64,000 nt of DNA from Streptomyces himalayensis subsp. himalayensis (GCF_013778455.1 NZ_JACEHE010000001.1:372001-436000); one strand, 5' to 3'; positions 8,104 to 18,092 are shown, counted from the stretch's first letter. The notes: generated by a model from the sequence alone, not told the origin. Numbers and translations: made by a program.

Positions 8104-8527
8104 CACACGGTTGCCGGATTGCGAGAGGGGGAATGATTGTTGGATCCGGTAGTGTTAACCTCAAGTCTGCACCCGACCCCACCATGGCGAGGTGCCTTGT
8201 GTCCCCGTCCGGGACAGACACTCCTCCGCGAGGCTCCCAAGCAGTTTCATGCACAGGCACCGAGTGCCGTGCATTGAGCGGCCTGCAGAGCGGGGGACCT
8301 CCTGGGGACACCTCCGGCGCCAGCCGGGGGAGTCAGCTGGGGGCGCTCCGGAACCGGCGTGACCGAGCCGCGTGACGGCTTCGGGCATCGCCAATCACCA
8401 GATATCTCTCCGCCGCGTAGGCGGACAACCGCCCCGGTACGGTCCACCAAGCACGGACCATCTGCCGGACAGCACAACCGGTCGCCGAGCCAGACAGGCC
8501 GACGTCCGCTCCAGGGAAGGACCCTTC
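8104..8527 (+). other. Long leader region upstream of rho
   Basis: There is no conserved gene in these 424 bases. A TAGTGT -10-like hexamer at 8150-8155 would give a leader of about 370 nt. Short hairpins are present near 8290-8335, and a 63-codon open frame (8184-8375) starts soon after the candidate transcript start, but it has no ribosome binding site or recognisable product. Long leaders on rho genes are known in other bacteria to serve autoregulation; that role here is inference. Confidence 0.35.
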
Positions 8528-10543
8528 GTGAGCGACACCACCGATCTGATGGGCGTGAGTGCCGACAGCACGGTCGAAACCGCTGCTGCGCCCGCCACGG
8601 ACGCATCTGCTGCGCCTGCCTCCGGTGCCGGCTCCCGGCGGCGCCGCGGTACCGGCCTTGAGGGCATGGTGCTGGCCGAGCTGCAGCAGGTCGCATCCGG
8701 CCTCGGCATCAGGGGCACTGCGCGTATGCGCAAGAGCCAGCTGATCGAGGTCATCAAGGAGGCGCAGGCCGGGGGTGGGTCCCAGGCCGCTTCGGACGCC
8801 CCCGCCAAGAGCGCTGCCGCCTCGACCGAGACCAAGCCGAAGCGCCGCGCCACCTCCAAGGCCCGTACCGGCGACGAGTCCGCGGCCGGTGACAAGGCCG
8901 AGAAGGCCGTACAGGGCGAGGGCGACAAGGCCGCCGCGAAGGCCGTGGCCCAGCAGCAGATCGAGATCCCGGGCCAGCCCGCCAGCGACGACGCCCCCGC
9001 CGGGGAGCGCCGCCGGCGTCGCGCCACCGCCGAGGCCGGGGCCCCCGAGGCCCAGGCCGCCGTTGCCGTGGCCGAGCCGAAGACCGAGCCCAAGACCGAG
9101 ACCGCCAAGGGCGACGGCCAGGGCGACGGTTCCGCGGACGGCGGCGCGGAGGGCCGCCGTGACCGCCGTGACCGCGACCGTGACCGTGGGCGCGGCAGGG
9201 ACCGCGACCGCCGGGGCAAGGGCGATGAGCAGCAGGGCGGCGGTGGCCAGCAGCGCCAGCAGCCGGGCGGCGGCCGCCAGGACCGGCAGCAGCAGGACGA
9301 CGACGACTTCGACGGTCGCGGCCGTGGCCGCCGCGGCCGCTACCGCGACCGCCGGGGCCGTCGCGGCCGCGACGACGTCCAGGAGCCGCAGATCGGCGAG
9401 GACGACGTCCTGATCCCCGTCGCGGGCATCCTGGACATCCTCGACAACTACGCGTTCATCCGGACGTCGGGCTACCTCCCGGGTCCCAACGACGTGTACG
9501 TGTCCCTCGCCCAGGTCCGCAAGAACGGTCTGCGCAAGGGTGACCACGTCACCGGTGCCGTGCGCCAGCCCAAGGAAGGCGAGCGCCGTGAGAAGTTCAA
9601 CGCGCTGGTCCGCCTGGACTCCGTCAACGGCATGGCGCCCGAATCCGGGCGCGGGCGGCCGGAGTTCAACAAGCTGACGCCGCTGTACCCGCAGGACCGG
9701 CTCCGTCTGGAGACCGACCCGGGCGTGCTGACCACCCGGATCGTCGACCTCGTCGCGCCGATCGGCAAGGGCCAGCGTGGTCTGATCGTCTCGCCGCCGA
9801 AGGCCGGCAAGACCATGATCATGCAGGCGATCGCGAACGCGATCACGCACAACAACCCCGAGTGCCACCTGATGGTCGTCCTCGTCGACGAGCGTCCGGA
9901 AGAGGTCACCGACATGCAGCGGTCGGTCAAGGGCGAGGTCATCTCCTCGACCTTCGACCGCCCGGCCGAGGACCACACCACGGTCGCCGAGCTCGCCATC
10001 GAGCGCGCGAAGCGCCTGGTGGAGCTGGGTCACGACGTCGTCGTACTGCTCGACTCGATCACGCGTCTGGGCCGTGCGTACAACCTCGCCGCCCCGGCCT
10101 CCGGCCGCATCCTGTCCGGTGGTGTCGACTCGACCGCGCTGTACCCGCCGAAGCGCTTCTTCGGTGCCGCGCGCAACATCGAGGACGGCGGCTCGCTGAC
10201 CATCCTGGCCACCGCGCTGGTCGACACCGGCTCGCGCATGGACGAGGTGATCTTCGAGGAGTTCAAGGGCACCGGCAACATGGAGCTCAAGCTCGACCGG
10301 AAGCTCGCCGACAAGCGCATCTTCCCGGCGGTGGACGTGGACGCGTCCGGTACCCGTAAGGAAGAGATCCTGCTCAGCGGCGAGGAGCTCAACATCGTCT
10401 GGAAGCTGCGCCGGGTGCTGCACGCGCTCGACCAGCAGCAGGCGATCGAGCTGCTGCTCGACAAGATGAAGCAGACGAAGTCGAACGCCGAGTTCCTGCT
10501 GCAGATCCAGAAGACGACGCCGGCGCCGGGCAACAACGACTGA
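8528..10543 (+). CDS. rho: Transcription termination factor Rho
   Basis: Rho is the hexameric RNA-dependent ATPase that ends transcription. This 671-residue form starts with an N-terminal SAP-like helical segment ([18 protein letters not shown]), followed by a low-complexity insert of about 200 residues. The insert is Ala/Lys/Glu-rich and then strongly Arg/Asp/Gly-rich, as in other high-GC actinobacteria. The cold-shock RNA-binding fold begins near residue 285 and the ATPase P-loop PPKAGKT is at 423-429. Q- and R-loop regions and [12 protein letters not shown] are intact. GTG 8528 has an AGGGAAGGA ribosome binding site. The insert probably adds RNA-binding capacity. Confidence 0.97.
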   Translation: MSDTTDLMGVSADSTVETAAAPATDASAAPASGAGSRRRRGTGLEGMVLAELQQVASGLGIRGTARMRKSQLIEVIKEAQAGGGSQAASDAPAKSAAASTETKPKRRATSKARTGDESAAGDKAEKAVQGEGDKAAAKAVAQQQIEIPGQPASDDAPAGERRRRRATAEAGAPEAQAAVAVAEPKTEPKTETAKGDGQGDGSADGGAEGRRDRRDRDRDRGRGRDRDRRGKGDEQQGGGGQQRQQPGGGRQDRQQQDDDDFDGRGRGRRGRYRDRRGRRGRDDVQEPQIGEDDVLIPVAGILDILDNYAFIRTSGYLPGPNDVYVSLAQVRKNGLRKGDHVTGAVRQPKEGERREKFNALVRLDSVNGMAPESGRGRPEFNKLTPLYPQDRLRLETDPGVLTTRIVDLVAPIGKGQRGLIVSPPKAGKTMIMQAIANAITHNNPECHLMVVLVDERPEEVTDMQRSVKGEVISSTFDRPAEDHTTVAELAIERAKRLVELGHDVVVLLDSITRLGRAYNLAAPASGRILSGGVDSTALYPPKRFFGAARNIEDGGSLTILATALVDTGSRMDEVIFEEFKGTGNMELKLDRKLADKRIFPAVDVDASGTRKEEILLSGEELNIVWKLRRVLHALDQQQAIELLLDKMKQTKSNAEFLLQIQKTTPAPGNND

Positions 10544-10596
10544 CGTCGGCAACGCGCGTGCTAGGCCGATGACGCGCAGCTAAAGCAGGGGCAAAA

Positions 10597-10632
10597 GGGC
10601 CGCCACCGTTACGTATGTGATGGTGGCGGCCC
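10597..10632 (+). terminator. Terminator after rho
   Basis: A perfect 11-bp stem GGGCCGCCACC / GGTGGCGGCCC around a 14-base loop is followed by TCTGTTGT, giving a partial U tail. Confidence 0.8.
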
Positions 10633-10761
10633 TCTGTTGTGCGTGGGAACCGGTGTACGATCACGCCACTCTCACACTTCGCCGAAGCATCTCCACGCTC
10701 CGCCCGCCATCGGTCTCGGGCGCTTCGGCCTCTGAACTCATGCCTTTGAGGGGGGACTTGA

Positions 10762-12588
10762 GTGGACACCCGCATGTCCGGGGGCGGTCGGCACAGACGC
10801 CGCATACGCATAGCGATACCCACAGCAGCCGCCGCGCTGGCCGCCGCTGTCGCCGCCGCGGTACTGATGTCGCCCGCCGACGCGGCCACGCCGCTGCCTC
10901 AGCCGACCGTCAAGCCCGCCACGACGTCGCCGACGCTCAGCGAGCTCGAGAAGCGGGTCGCGGGCGCGGTGGCCGGTGACGACACGGCCGGCAAGACGTC
11001 GCAGTCGTCGTACAGCTCGAGCACCACGAGCAGCTCGGGTACGAGCACCGGAACCGTCGACGCGAAGGTCATCGGCGGCACCGACACCAGCATCACCACG
11101 GCGCCCTGGATGGCCCAGCTCTGGTACTACGACGACCAGGGCACCGCCGACGAGAGCGACGACCTCGGCTTCTTCTGCGGCGGCGCCGTCGTCGCGCCGA
11201 CGAAGATCCTCACCGCCGCGCACTGCGTCAAGGGCTACAACTGGAAGGCCCACGGCGCGATCGTCACCAACACGGCGCAGCTGCCGACCACGGACGACGC
11301 GGGCAACACCGACCTGCACGGCGGCACCGTCTCCGGCGTATGGCGGCAGTGGAACCACTCGTCGTACAACGCGACGACCATCGACAACGACATCGCCGTC
11401 CTGACGCTGCCGAACCCGATCACGGCCAAGCCGATCCGGATCACGACGTCGGGTGACACCGCGTCGTACGCCGCCGGCACCCAGGCCAAGGTCTACGGCT
11501 GGGGCCGCACCAGCTCCACCAGCCAGGACATCTCCGAGACGCTGAAGTCGGCCACGCTGCCGGTCCAGTCCGACACCACCTGCACCGGCGCCTTCGGCAG
11601 TCACTTCGTCAAGGGCCACATGGTGTGCGCGGGCGAGCCCGCGACCGGCAGCGACGAGGGCACCGTATCGGCGTGCAACGGCGACTCCGGCGGCCCGCTC
11701 GTGGTCAACAACCGCATCGTCGGTGTGGTGTCCTGGGGCGTCGAGGACTGCGTGGCCGAGGGCGCGTACAGCGTGTTCAGCAAGGTGAGCACCTATGTCG
11801 GCGCCACCTACCCGCGCATCGACGACACCAACCTGAACGGTGACCACCGGGCCGACCTCTGGCTGCGCCAGGACTCCAACGACGAGGGCTTCGAGAAGGA
11901 CTCCAAGGGCACCTCGTTCGGCGCGCGCATCTCCTGGGGCAACTGGAGCGGCGTCAACCTGGTCCTGCAGACCGACCTCAACCGGGACGGGTACCAGGAC
12001 CTCGTGATGCGGCGCAGCGCCGACGGCGCCATGTTCTGGTCGCACTACATCCCGTCCACCGGTAACTGGGGCACCAACCGGATCTTCGACAACTGGAAGA
12101 CCCGCACCCGCGTCGTGGCACCCGGCGACGTCACCGGTGACGCCCTGCCCGACCTGCTGTCGGTCGACTCCGGCGGCTACCTGTGGATCTACCCGGGCAA
12201 GGGCAACGGCACCTTCTCGACCCGCGTCAAGGTCGGCTCCGGCTGGAACCAGTACAACTCCCTGCGCGGCCACGGCGACTTCACCGGTGACGGCAAGGCC
12301 GACCTGATCGCGCGCTCCAAGAGCAACTCGTACGTCTACCTGTACAAGGGCACCGGCAAGGCCGGCACCGGAGCGTTCTCCAGCCGCATCAAGGTGCGCA
12401 CCTGGAGCGGCTACAACGCCTTCGACGCCCCGGGCGACGTGACAGGCGACGGCAAGGCCGACTTCCTGGCCCGTACGCCCGGCGGAACGCTGTACCTCTA
12501 CCCGGGCACCGGCAAGGCCACCAGCGAGATCTTCGCCACAAGGATCAACGTCGGCACCGGCTTCCAGCGGTACGACATCTTCGGCTGA
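10762..12588 (+). CDS. Secreted trypsin-like serine protease with FG-GAP repeats
   Basis: The 608-residue protein starts with an Arg-rich n-region and a hydrophobic signal segment ending near ADA (about residue 41). A Ser/Thr-rich linker leads to a chymotrypsin-fold domain starting at KVIGG near residue 103. The catalytic triad is His154 (TAAHC), Asp210 (NDIAVL) and Ser309 (GDSGGPL). Paired cysteines suit an extracellular enzyme. From about residue 355 to the end there are four or five FG-GAP/VCBS-type repeats with Ca-binding-like motifs (DLNRDGYQD, GDFTGDGKAD, GDVTGDGKAD), likely forming a partial beta-propeller for surface or substrate binding. GTG 10762 follows a GAGGGGGG ribosome binding site. 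The substrate is unknown. Confidence 0.9.
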   Translation: MDTRMSGGGRHRRRIRIAIPTAAAALAAAVAAAVLMSPADAATPLPQPTVKPATTSPTLSELEKRVAGAVAGDDTAGKTSQSSYSSSTTSSSGTSTGTVDAKVIGGTDTSITTAPWMAQLWYYDDQGTADESDDLGFFCGGAVVAPTKILTAAHCVKGYNWKAHGAIVTNTAQLPTTDDAGNTDLHGGTVSGVWRQWNHSSYNATTIDNDIAVLTLPNPITAKPIRITTSGDTASYAAGTQAKVYGWGRTSSTSQDISETLKSATLPVQSDTTCTGAFGSHFVKGHMVCAGEPATGSDEGTVSACNGDSGGPLVVNNRIVGVVSWGVEDCVAEGAYSVFSKVSTYVGATYPRIDDTNLNGDHRADLWLRQDSNDEGFEKDSKGTSFGARISWGNWSGVNLVLQTDLNRDGYQDLVMRRSADGAMFWSHYIPSTGNWGTNRIFDNWKTRTRVVAPGDVTGDALPDLLSVDSGGYLWIYPGKGNGTFSTRVKVGSGWNQYNSLRGHGDFTGDGKADLIARSKSNSYVYLYKGTGKAGTGAFSSRIKVRTWSGYNAFDAPGDVTGDGKADFLARTPGGTLYLYPGTGKATSEIFATRINVGTGFQRYDIFG

Positions 12589-12628
12589 AACCGCAGGTGA
12601 ACGCCGGACAACCCGGCGTCGCCGACTA

Positions 12629-12667
12629 CGCACTGTGCCCACCGCCGTACGCGGTGGGCACAGTGCG
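12629..12667 (+). terminator. Perfect 17-bp hairpin after protease gene
   Basis: Two perfect 17-base arms (12629-12645 and 12651-12667, core ACTGTGCCCACC/GGTGGGCACAGT) enclose a five-base loop. It ends the protease transcript. Its GTGCCCAC/GTGGGCAC core is shared with other intergenic elements in this window. Confidence 0.8.
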
Positions 12668-12769
12668 TTGTGCAACCCTGCATGCGGTTTCCCCGTCTGA
12701 CAAACCGAACGAGCCAGGGCCTGACGCCGAAAGCGGGGGGTATCCGACCCAACGAGGACTGAGGAGCAC

Positions 12770-13891
12770 ATGCCCGACCAGATGACGCCGGCCACCCAGC
12801 AGCCGACACGAAGCCGCCGAGCGAAGGGGCGGCGGCGCAAGCCGCGCTCCGGGCGGAGCAGGGCTGTCGTCATCGCCGCCTGGGCGGCGGCGGGCCTGGT
12901 GGTCCTCGGCGGCACCGGCCTCGGGTACGTGTACGTCAAGCTCAACGGCAACATCCAGGGCGTCGACATCAACGCCGCGCTCGGCACCGAGCGGCCGCAG
13001 AACGTCGACAACGGCTCGATGGACATCCTCGTCCTCGGCTCCGACTCGCGCTCCGGCAAGAACTCCCGGTACGGCAAGGACGAGGGCACCGCCCGCTCCG
13101 ACACGGCGATGGTCGTGCACGTCTACGAGGGCCACAAGAAGGCGAGCGTCGTCTCCATACCCCGCGACACCCTCGTCACCCGGCCCACCTGCACCGACAG
13201 CAAGGGTGACAAGGTCCCGGGCGGCCGGGAGCTGATGTTCAACACGGCGTACCAGGTCGGCGGCCCCGCCTGCGCCGTCAAGACCGTCGAGTCGATGTCC
13301 GGCATCCGTATGGACCACTACATCGAGGTCGACTTCACGGGCTTCAAGAAGCTCATCGACACGCTCGGCGGCGTCGACATCACCACCAAGCAGGCCATCG
13401 ACGACGACAAGAGCCATCTGCATCTGAAGGCCGGCAAGCACACCCTGACCGGTGAGCAGGCCCTCGGCCTCGTCCGCACCCGGCACGGCGTCGGCGACGG
13501 CAGCGACCTCGGCCGCATCCAGCTGCAGCAGGCCTTCATCAAGGCGCTGATCAGGCAGGTCAAGGAGGTCGGTGTCTTCAGCAGCCCGAAGAAGCTCTAC
13601 GACCTCGCGGACACCGCCACCAGCGCCGTCACCACCGACTCCGACCTGGACTCGGTCAAGAGCCTCGCCGGGTTCGCGAGCGGCCTGAAGAACATCGGCG
13701 CCGGCGACATGAAGATGATCACGCTGCCCGTCCAGTACGACCCCGCGAACCTCAACCGCGTCCTGCCGCTCGAGAAGCAGGACCGGAAGGTGTGGGCCGC
13801 GCTCGAGGCGGACAAGCCCATCCCGGCCTCCGCCGTCAAGGACTCCGCGGGCGACAAGGGCTCGGCCGGCTCCGTGGTGAGCAGCGGCTGA
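12770..13891 (+). CDS. LytR-CpsA-Psr (LCP) family cell-wall glycopolymer ligase
   Basis: LCP proteins transfer lipid-linked glycopolymers, such as teichoic or teichuronic acids, onto peptidoglycan outside the membrane. This 373-residue protein has a basic cytoplasmic tail, one membrane helix at about residues 28-52, and the LCP catalytic domain: LVLGSDSRSG near 87, SDTAMVVHV, the SIPRDTLV motif near 127-134 with the conserved Arg and Asp that bind the phosphates, and LVRTRHGVGDGSDLGRIQLQQ near 238-258. The C terminus is Ser/Gly-rich. GAGGAG at 12761-12766 precedes the ATG. It stands alone between terminators, so the polymer it handles cannot be named from context. Confidence 0.92.
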   Translation: MPDQMTPATQQPTRSRRAKGRRRKPRSGRSRAVVIAAWAAAGLVVLGGTGLGYVYVKLNGNIQGVDINAALGTERPQNVDNGSMDILVLGSDSRSGKNSRYGKDEGTARSDTAMVVHVYEGHKKASVVSIPRDTLVTRPTCTDSKGDKVPGGRELMFNTAYQVGGPACAVKTVESMSGIRMDHYIEVDFTGFKKLIDTLGGVDITTKQAIDDDKSHLHLKAGKHTLTGEQALGLVRTRHGVGDGSDLGRIQLQQAFIKALIRQVKEVGVFSSPKKLYDLADTATSAVTTDSDLDSVKSLAGFASGLKNIGAGDMKMITLPVQYDPANLNRVLPLEKQDRKVWAALEADKPIPASAVKDSAGDKGSAGSVVSSG

Positions 13892-14062
13892 GCGCCGGCA
13901 CACAAGCCCCGGGAAGCCCTCGGAACAGATCCGGAATAGATGCGGCCCCACCCCGGTTTTGGGGGATGCGGCCAGTCCTGGCAGACTGGTACGTCGGCTC
14001 CGGTTCACGCTTCCGCATTCCGCGGCTGCGACCCGGCGCCCTCCCGATACCTAGGAGACACC

Positions 14063-14287
14063 TTGAAGCGCGACATCCACCCCGAGTACGTCGAGACGCA
14101 GGTCAGCTGCACCTGTGGCGCGTCGTTCACCACCCGTAGCACGATCGGCAGCGGCACCATCCGCGCCGAGGTCTGCTCCGAGTGCCACCCGTTCTACACG
14201 GGCAAGCAGAAGATCCTCGACACCGGTGGCCGTGTGGCCCGCTTCGAGGCCCGCTTCGGCAAGAAGGCTGCCGGCTCCAAGAAGTAG
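14063..14287 (+). CDS. rpmE: 50S ribosomal protein L31
   Basis: A 74-residue ribosomal protein of the large subunit central protuberance. Cys16, Cys18, Cys38 and Cys41 form the zinc-binding set, so this is the zinc-containing C+ form rather than the zinc-independent paralogue induced in zinc starvation. The start is TTG at 14063, preceded by TAGGAGA; the protein sequence [10 protein letters not shown] fits the family only from here. A strong terminator follows and separates it from prfA. Confidence 0.95.
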   Translation: MKRDIHPEYVETQVSCTCGASFTTRSTIGSGTIRAEVCSECHPFYTGKQKILDTGGRVARFEARFGKKAAGSKK

Positions 14288-14298
14288 CGAGCCACCTG

Positions 14299-14346
14299 CG
14301 CCGGTCCTCGGCGCGCCTCTCGGGGCGCGCCGGGACCGGCGTTTTT
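14299..14346 (+). terminator. Strong terminator after rpmE
   Basis: The arms CGCCGGTCC..GGCGCGCC and GGCGCGCC.GGACCGGCG pair with one small internal bulge and are followed directly by TTTTT. This is one of the few classic U-tailed terminators in the window. Confidence 0.9.
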
Positions 14347-14429
14347 GGTCGGTCCGTTCGGTGGTTGGTCCGGGGTCTCTCCCGGGACAGCGACAACCCC
14401 ATTTTCGTACGTACATCAGGAGCCCGGAG

Positions 14430-15506
14430 ATGTTCGAGGCGGTCGAGGAACTCATCGGCGAACACGCCGATCTGGAGAAGCAGCTCGCCGACCCGTCGGT
14501 CCACGCCGACCAGGCCAACGCGCGCAAGCTCAACAAGCGCTACGCCGAGCTGACCCCGATCGTCGCCGCGTACCGCTCCTGGAAGCAGACCGGCGACGAC
14601 ATCGAGACCGCCCGCGAGTTCGTCGCCGACGACCCCGACTTCGCCGCCGAGGTCAAGGACCTGGAGCAGCAGCGCGAGGAGCTCACCGAGAAGCTGCGGC
14701 TGCTGCTGATCCCGCGCGACCCCAGCGACGACAAGGACGTCATCCTCGAGATCAAGGCGGGCGCGGGCGGCGACGAGTCGGCGCTGTTCGCCGGTGACCT
14801 GCTGCGCATGTATCTGCGGTACGCCGAGCGCGTCGGCTGGAAGACCGAGATCATCGATGCCACCGAGTCCGAGCTCGGCGGCTACAAGGACGTCCAGGTC
14901 GCCGTGAAGACCAAGGGCAACGCCACGCCCGAGCCCGGCCAGGGCGTCTGGGCCCGGCTCAAGTACGAGGGCGGGGTGCACCGCGTGCAGCGCGTGCCCG
15001 CGACCGAGTCGCAGGGCCGTATCCACACCTCCGCGGCCGGTGTCCTCGTGACCCCCGAGGCGGAGGAGATCGACGTCGAGATCAACCCGAACGACCTGCG
15101 CATCGACGTCTACCGGTCGTCGGGTCCTGGCGGTCAGTCCGTGAACACGACCGACTCCGCGGTCCGCATCACCCACATCCCGACCGGTGTCGTCGCCTCC
15201 TGCCAGAACGAGAAGAGTCAGCTGCAGAACAAGGAGCAGGCCATGCGTATCCTGCGCTCCAGGCTGCTCGCCGCGGCTCAGGAGGAGGCGGAGAAGGAGG
15301 CCGCGGACGCCCGTCGCAGCCAGGTCCGTACCGTCGACCGCTCCGAGAAGATCCGTACGTACAACTTCCCGGAGAACCGCATCTCGGACCACCGCGTCGG
15401 CTTCAAGGCGTACAACTTGGACCAGGTGCTCGACGGCGAACTCGACGCCGTGATCCAGGCTTGCGTCGACGCGGACTCGGCCGCGAAGCTCGCTGCCACG
15501 TCGTAG
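14430..15506 (+). CDS. prfA: Peptide chain release factor 1
   Basis: RF1 recognises UAA and UAG stop codons and triggers peptide release. This 358-residue protein has the usual coiled N-terminal domain, the codon-reading domain 2, and the GGQ motif at 234-236 within [17 protein letters not shown]. The GGQ glutamine is the substrate of PrmC, encoded next. The ATG at 14430 has a CAGGAG ribosome binding site. The adjacent prmC gene starts 115 bases downstream in the same direction. Confidence 0.97.
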   Translation: MFEAVEELIGEHADLEKQLADPSVHADQANARKLNKRYAELTPIVAAYRSWKQTGDDIETAREFVADDPDFAAEVKDLEQQREELTEKLRLLLIPRDPSDDKDVILEIKAGAGGDESALFAGDLLRMYLRYAERVGWKTEIIDATESELGGYKDVQVAVKTKGNATPEPGQGVWARLKYEGGVHRVQRVPATESQGRIHTSAAGVLVTPEAEEIDVEINPNDLRIDVYRSSGPGGQSVNTTDSAVRITHIPTGVVASCQNEKSQLQNKEQAMRILRSRLLAAAQEEAEKEAADARRSQVRTVDRSEKIRTYNFPENRISDHRVGFKAYNLDQVLDGELDAVIQACVDADSAAKLAATS

Positions 15507-15620
15507 ACCGTCGTCAGCCCGGCCCTGTAAGCCCAGACCGTGCAACGCAACCCGTAAGCCGTCCCTCGTACCGCAACTCGTAGACCAGACTCGACAACCG
15601 CTCTGCCCCGGAGGACCAGC

Positions 15621-16502
15621 GTGCAGCAACACATGGGGGGGCGACCCCCGAACCCCCGCGGCGTGCTGCTCGCGGAGGTGGCCCAGGCCACCCGGCGGCT
15701 GGCCGACGCCGGCGTGCCGTCGCCGCGCAACGACGCGGAGGAGCTCGCCGCCTTTGTGCACGGCGTGAAGCGGGGCGAGCTGCACACGGTCAAGGACGCG
15801 GACTTCGACGCCCGCTACTGGGAGGCCATCGCGCGCCGGGAGGCCCGCGAGCCGCTCCAGCACATCACCGGGCGGGCGTACTTCCGCTATCTGGAGCTTC
15901 AGGTGGGGCCCGGCGTCTTCGTGCCGCGGCCGGAGACCGAGTCCGTCGTCGGCTGGGCGATAGACGCCGTGCGTGCGATGGACGTCGTGGAGCCGCTGAT
16001 CGTGGACCTGTGCGCGGGTTCCGGGGCGATCGCCCTCGCCATGGCGCAGGAGGTGCCGCGGTCCCGGGTGCACGCCGTGGAGCTCTCCGATGACGCCCTC
16101 GTGTGGACCCGTAAGAACGCCGCGGGCTCCCGGGTCACCGTCCACCAGGGCGACGCGCTCGCCGCGCTGCCCGAGCTCAACGGCCAGGTCGACCTCGTCA
16201 TCTCCAACCCGCCGTACATCCCGCTCACGGAGTGGGAGTACGTCGCCCCCGAGGCCCGTGACCACGACCCCGAACTCGCCCTCTTCTCCGGCGAGGACGG
16301 GCTCGACACCATCCGCGGTCTCGAGCGCACCGCCCACCGGCTGCTGCGTCCCGGCGGCGTCGTCGTCGTCGAGCACGCCGACACCCAGGGTGGCCAGGTG
16401 CCGTGGATCTTCAACGAGGAGGCGGGCTGGGCCGACGCGGCCGACCATCCCGACCTCAACAACCGGCCGCGCTTTGCGACCGCACGTAAGGCGCTGCCAT
16501 GA
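15621..16502 (+). CDS. prmC: Release factor N5-glutamine methyltransferase
   Basis: PrmC methylates the GGQ glutamine of release factors using SAM. The 293-residue protein has an N-terminal helical release-factor-binding domain and a Rossmann methyltransferase domain with a VDLCAGSGAIALA motif near 130. The catalytic NPPY signature is at 196-199. GTG 15621 lies six bases after GGAGGA. The prfA-prmC pairing is conserved across bacteria and supports the assignment. Confidence 0.96.
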   Translation: MQQHMGGRPPNPRGVLLAEVAQATRRLADAGVPSPRNDAEELAAFVHGVKRGELHTVKDADFDARYWEAIARREAREPLQHITGRAYFRYLELQVGPGVFVPRPETESVVGWAIDAVRAMDVVEPLIVDLCAGSGAIALAMAQEVPRSRVHAVELSDDALVWTRKNAAGSRVTVHQGDALAALPELNGQVDLVISNPPYIPLTEWEYVAPEARDHDPELALFSGEDGLDTIRGLERTAHRLLRPGGVVVVEHADTQGGQVPWIFNEEAGWADAADHPDLNNRPRFATARKALP

Positions 16503-16567
16503 GCGCCGCAGCTTTGATCCAGGTCAAGATCCAGTACGTGTACTTCGTGTACGAGGAGGCTCGCTAA

Positions 16568-17215
16568 ATGGCACGGCGATACGACACCAACGACGCTACG
16601 GACCGCACCACCGGTCTGCGTGAGGCCGCGTCCGCCGTCCGCCGTGGCGACCTGGTCGTGCTGCCCACCGACACCGTGTACGGCATCGGGGCCGACGCGT
16701 TCAGCTCCGAGGCGGTCGCCGATCTGCTGGCGGCCAAGGGGCGCGGGCGCAACATGCCCACGCCCGTTCTCATCGGCTCCCCGAACACGCTGCACGGGCT
16801 CGTCACCGACTTCTCCGAGCAGGCGTGGGAGCTCGTCGACGCCTTCTGGCCGGGCGCGCTGACGCTGGTCGCCAAGCACCAGCCGTCGCTCCAGTGGGAC
16901 CTGGGGGACACCCGTGGCACCGTCGCCGTGCGCATGCCGCTGCACCCGGTCGCCATCGAGCTGCTGACGGAGGTCGGCCCGATGGCCGTGTCGTCGGCGA
17001 ACCTCACCGGTCACCCCGCCCCCGAGGACTGCGACGCCGCGCAGGAGATGCTCGGCGACTCCGTCTCCGTGTACCTGGACGGCGGGCCGACGCCCGGCAA
17101 CGTGCCGTCGTCGATCGTCGACGTGACGGGCAAGGTGCCGTTGCTGCTGCGTGCGGGTGCGCTGGACGCCGACGAGCTCCGCAAGGTCGTACCCGACCTC
17201 GAGGTGGCCAATTGA
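16568..17215 (+). CDS. L-threonylcarbamoyladenylate synthase (Sua5/YciO/YrdC family)
   Basis: This 215-residue protein should make threonylcarbamoyl-AMP from threonine, bicarbonate and ATP, the first step in t6A modification of tRNAs that read ANN codons. The family signature is clear: GDLVVLPTDTVYGIGADAFS near residues 26-45, the KGRGRNMPTPVLIG region, WPGALTLV, RMPLHP and SSANLTGHP. A GAGGAGG ribosome binding site sits eight bases upstream. The gene overlaps the start of the next gene, so the two are translationally coupled. Confidence 0.93.
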   Translation: MARRYDTNDATDRTTGLREAASAVRRGDLVVLPTDTVYGIGADAFSSEAVADLLAAKGRGRNMPTPVLIGSPNTLHGLVTDFSEQAWELVDAFWPGALTLVAKHQPSLQWDLGDTRGTVAVRMPLHPVAIELLTEVGPMAVSSANLTGHPAPEDCDAAQEMLGDSVSVYLDGGPTPGNVPSSIVDVTGKVPLLLRAGALDADELRKVVPDLEVAN

Positions 17216-17865
17216 CAGCCCCTGACGCGGGGCGTGGCATAGGCACGGGGGTCTTCGGGGACGGGGACACATTCCGCATCCTCCACGTCAGCACCGGCAA
17301 CGTGTGCCGCTCGCCGATCACCGAGCGGCTGACCCGCCATGCCCTGGCGGACCGGCTCGGTGACCGGTTGATCGGCGGCCTGATCGTGGAGAGCGCGGGC
17401 ACGTGGGGCCACGAGGGCGCCCCGATGGAGACCAACGCGGAGGCCGTCCTCGCCGAGTTCGGCGCGGACGCCAGCGGGTTCGTGGGGCGCGAGCTCCTCG
17501 ATGACCACGTCATCCGTGCCGACCTCGTGCTGACCGCGACCCGCGACCACCGGGCGCAGGTCATCTCGATGGGGCACTCGGCGGGTCTGCGCACCTTCAC
17601 GCTCAAGGAGTTCACGCGGCTCGTGCAGGCCATAGACCCCGCGACGCTGCCCGACCCGGACGAGGGCGTGGTCGCGCGTGCGCGGGCGCTGGTGCGGGCT
17701 GCGGCGGCTCTACGCGGGTGGCTTCTGGCGCCGAGCGTCGAGGCCGACGAGGTGTACGACCCGTACGGGGCGCCGTTGCCGTTCTTCCGGTCCATCGGGG
17801 ACGAGATCCATGAGGCGCTGGAGCCGGTGGTGACCGCCCTGACGGGCGTGCCGGCCCGCATGTAG
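17212..17865 (+). CDS. LMW protein-tyrosine-phosphatase-like protein lacking the catalytic cysteine
   Basis: The 217-residue protein has the low-molecular-weight phosphatase fold. The P-loop reads HVSTGNVCRSP: the position of the nucleophilic cysteine is Ser27, while the second loop cysteine (Cys32), Arg33 and Ser34 are kept. The C-terminal general-acid region VYDPYGAPLPFF is present. Loss of the nucleophile suggests a pseudophosphatase that binds phosphotyrosine or arsenate-like ligands without turnover; this is inference. The only sensible start is TTG 17212, which overlaps the TGA of the Sua5 gene, so it depends on translational coupling. The N terminus is about 20 residues longer than typical. 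Confidence 0.8.
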   Translation: MTAPDAGRGIGTGVFGDGDTFRILHVSTGNVCRSPITERLTRHALADRLGDRLIGGLIVESAGTWGHEGAPMETNAEAVLAEFGADASGFVGRELLDDHVIRADLVLTATRDHRAQVISMGHSAGLRTFTLKEFTRLVQAIDPATLPDPDEGVVARARALVRAAAALRGWLLAPSVEADEVYDPYGAPLPFFRSIGDEIHEALEPVVTALTGVPARM

Positions 17866-17887
17866 CGCTGCCCGCCGCCTCCGCCCG

Positions 17888-17976
17888 CTGTGGGCGTACG
17901 CCGCCCCCCGCTGTGCCCACCCTCCCCCAGCTACCGCTGGGAGGTGCCCCCAGCCCAGCGGAACGCCTGCCCACAG
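17888..17976. repeat. Intergenic palindromic element
   Basis: An 89-bp element is bounded by CTGTGGGC and GCCCACAG. Inside is the hairpin CCCAGC-TACC-GCTGGG within the string TGTGCCCACCCTCCCCCAG. It lies just after the phosphatase-like gene. Related GTGGGCAC-rich elements recur at 12.6, 44.06, 52.39 and 55.34 kb. Confidence 0.6.
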
Positions 17977-18092
17977 TGGTTGGCGGCAACGGTGGCGGCG
18001 CGTCCCTCGTCGCGCCCGGGTGAACGGGCGGGCGGGGCAAGGTCCCCGGCCCTACATTGGACGTAGCCCACCGTCCAGGTCCGGAGCGTGCC

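Noticed and set aside
8184..8375. Short ORF in the rho leader as a real gene
   Set aside because: No ribosome binding site or known product; noted only as a possible leader feature.
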